DNA from: Promethearchaeota archaeon
GTDB taxonomy: Archaea > Asgardarchaeota > Lokiarchaeia > Sigynarchaeales > SOKP01
Direction: 5' to 3'
Assembly (NCBI GenBank): GCA_030605085.1
Contig: JAUWBH010000231.1
Span: 1 to 5,060, forward strand
DNA length: 5,060 nucleotides
The position numbers and the translations under genes are program-made. The notes below the pieces were generated by a model. It was not told the origin of the DNA. It was given only the letters and a program-made list of their open reading frames with translations, and did no database searches. This document shows positions 3,214 through 5,060 of the stretch, piece after piece. Position 1 is the stretch's first letter. Each line of letters opens with the position of its first letter.

Positions 3214-5060
3214 TTGTTATCCGATAAAGAGAAGAAACAGCTAAAAAGTGCTCGTACTGATAAAGAACTAAAGAAGATATTTAAAACGATCGCATCTAAG
3301 AAACCCGATGAATTTTTTCCAACGCAAGAACTTAGGAACTTAGGTTACATTAGAAAACATTGCGAATGTTGTAGCGCTTTTTTCTGGACAATTATTAAGG
3401 ACCGAAATGTATGCGGCGATCCTGTTTGTTTTGGTGGGTTTCAAGTTGCTGGAAAGCCACTAACGCATAAATTATCCTATATTGGGGTATGGAATAAAAT
3501 TGTAGAAATTTTAGAACCAAGAGGATACAAACCAATTAAGCGATACCCTTGCGTTGCGAGATGGAACCCTACTTCTGAATTTACAATAGCATCAATCTCA
3601 GCGTTCCAACCTTACGTAATCTCAGGTGAAGTTGAGCCTCCAGCGAAAAAACTAATTATACCTCAATTCTGCTTACGATTTAACGATATTGAGAATGTAG
3701 GAATCACTGGTTCGCACAACACAGGCTTTGTGATGATAGGACAGCATTTTTTCGGCACACCTCAAGAATGGAATCAAGGACAGCTTTTTATGGATATACA
3801 CGACTTTATTACCATCGGTGTGGGCCTCTCAAAAGAAGAAATAACGATTCACGAAGATTCTTGGGCTGGTGGAGGTTCTTTTGGTTGTAGCCTTGAGTTT
3901 TTTAGTAGGGGCGTAGAATTATTCAATCAAGTCTATACAATGTTCGAACAATCTCCAGATGGACCTCGAGAATTAAGTCTAAAAGTTTTAGATATGGGGC
4001 TTGGTCAAGAACGCGTGGCGTGGTTTTCACAAGGTACTCCAAACATGTATGAAGCTATATTTCCATATGTTTTATCAAAGTTAAGGGAGCTAACTAAAAT
4101 AAATTTGGATTTTGATTTATACGATAAATTTTCAAAATACTCCGCATACTTAAATATCGACGAAGTAGACGATATGAATGCAGCATGGGAGAGAATAGCT
4201 AAGGATTTAGACATCTCAGTAAAGGAATTGAGAGAGAAGATCATGCCCATGACTGCAATCTATTCAATTGCCGACCATACGAGAAGTTTATTATTTGCTA
4301 TAAACGACGGAAAACTCCCTTCTAACGTAGGAGGCGGGTATAATCTTAGAGTAATTTTTAGACGGGCTATAAGTTTTATCGAAAAATATAATTGGGATAT
4401 AAATATTGCTGATGTTTGTAGATGGCATGCGGAAGAATTAAAAGAGTTATTTCCGGAAGTTTCTGAGCATTTGGATGAAATTAGAGAAATTTTAAACGTA
4501 GAAAAAGACAAATATTATAAAACAAAAAGAAAAGCTAGCAAAATTTTAGAAAAATTACTTTCTGAAGGAGATATTTCAACAGCGACTTTAATTGAGATAT
4601 ACGATTCCAGAGGTATTAACCCTGAAATGGTTAAAGAAACAGCGAAAAAGTTCGGTAGAACCATAAAAATCCCAGATAATTTTTATAGTTTAGTAGTAGA
4701 AAGGCACGAAAAAGTAGAACAAATTCACGCAACAGAAAAAGAAATTGAGTTAGATTTAAACGGTGTTCCAGAGACTGAGTCTCTTTACTATTACGATTAT
4801 ACTAATACTTCAAACAACGCGAAAGTACTTAAAATTATTGATAACATGGTAATTCTTGATCGATCTGTTGCTTATCCTACTTCAGGAGGCCAATTACATG
4901 ATGTTGGAACTATTAACGATCAAAAATTTGATAAAGTGTTTAAGCAAAATAGCTATATCGTTCATGTTTTATCTGAAAAACCTAGTTTTAAAGAAGGAGA
5001 TACTGTTAAGATCGAAGTAGATAAAGAATGGAGGACTCAACTCTCGCAACACCATACGGC
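3214..5060 (+). CDS. alaS: Alanyl-tRNA synthetase (AlaRS), archaeal type, 3' truncated by the window
   Basis: AlaRS charges tRNA-Ala and clears mis-charged serine or glycine. About 615 codons are present of a protein usually near 900 residues. From TTG 3214, the N-terminus carries the archaeal zinc knuckle C50/C53...C67/C72 (CGDPVC). The class II core follows: YPCVARWNPTSEF, SAFQPYVISGEVEPP, motif 2 with R155 in CLRFNDIENVGITGSHNT, then WAGGGSFG and motif 3 GLGQERVAW (262-270). The tRNA-recognition region has ADHTR (353-357) and GGGYNLRVIFRRA (373-385). The editing domain begins near 520, with YPTSGGQLHDVG (554-565), and the window stops at HHTA (613-616), just inside the zinc-binding HxxxH motif. 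TGA at 3205-3207 closes the frame upstream, and TTG 3214 is the only start codon before the zinc knuckle. Editing zinc ligands beyond the edge and the C-Ala domain are not visible. Confidence 0.97.
   Translation, partial: MLSDKEKKQLKSARTDKELKKIFKTIASKKPDEFFPTQELRNLGYIRKHCECCSAFFWTIIKDRNVCGDPVCFGGFQVAGKPLTHKLSYIGVWNKIVEILEPRGYKPIKRYPCVARWNPTSEFTIASISAFQPYVISGEVEPPAKKLIIPQFCLRFNDIENVGITGSHNTGFVMIGQHFFGTPQEWNQGQLFMDIHDFITIGVGLSKEEITIHEDSWAGGGSFGCSLEFFSRGVELFNQVYTMFEQSPDGPRELSLKVLDMGLGQERVAWFSQGTPNMYEAIFPYVLSKLRELTKINLDFDLYDKFSKYSAYLNIDEVDDMNAAWERIAKDLDISVKELREKIMPMTAIYSIADHTRSLLFAINDGKLPSNVGGGYNLRVIFRRAISFIEKYNWDINIADVCRWHAEELKELFPEVSEHLDEIREILNVEKDKYYKTKRKASKILEKLLSEGDISTATLIEIYDSRGINPEMVKETAKKFGRTIKIPDNFYSLVVERHEKVEQIHATEKEIELDLNGVPETESLYYYDYTNTSNNAKVLKIIDNMVILDRSVAYPTSGGQLHDVGTINDQKFDKVFKQNSYIVHVLSEKPSFKEGDTVKIEVDKEWRTQLSQHHT

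Noticed and set aside
4005..4511. Two reverse-strand open frames inside alaS
   Set aside because: Both are antisense to conserved AlaRS sequence and Ser/Phe/Ile-rich, as expected from complementing AT-rich codons.
1..5060. A linked multi-gene system (defence, toxin-antitoxin, mobile element or CRISPR)
   Set aside because: The genes belong to unrelated housekeeping families and are separated by T-rich gaps. I saw no regularly spaced repeats with spacers, transposase, integrase or att-like duplications.

Overview
The window is AT-rich DNA from an archaeon. The evidence is an archaeal-type alanyl-tRNA synthetase with a four-cysteine N-terminal knuckle, an archaeal-style FtsZ, the C-terminal part of an endonuclease Q (EndoQ/TIGR00375) protein, TATA-box promoter shapes and T-rich gene ends. 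The combination of these families with the AT-rich base composition would suit an Asgard (Lokiarchaeota-like) or other mesophilic archaeal lineage. That placement is a guess; only 'archaeon' is well supported.

Layout, left to right: (1) 1-582, + strand, the C-terminal part of an EndoQ-family DNA repair endonuclease whose 5' end lies outside the window. (2) 583-654, a short convergent gap with an imperfect hairpin. (3) 655-894, - strand, a small hypothetical protein with a CxxCG knuckle and its own credible promoter. (4) 895-1377, a long divergent regulatory region. It holds four copies of the 9-mer ATGAAAATT, a perfect 11-bp inverted repeat with a 6-nt loop, a 20-bp near-palindrome beside an AT-rich TATA-like stretch, and several tiny ORFs of doubtful meaning. 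(5) 1378-2520, + strand, a complete archaeal ftsZ. (6) 2521-2638, a T-rich gap. (7) 2639-3079, + strand, a small FMN-type split-barrel (PNPOx-like) protein. (8) 3080-3213, a T-rich gap. (9) 3214-5060, + strand, alaS, starting at TTG and cut by the window end inside the zinc-binding motif of the editing domain.

The genes look like independent housekeeping units (DNA repair, cell division, flavin redox, translation), each separated by its own AT-rich gap, and not one operon or defence system. I see no mobile element, CRISPR array, tRNA or rRNA. The least explained part is the control region between the small cysteine protein and ftsZ, which has more repeated and palindromic structure than a plain promoter needs.
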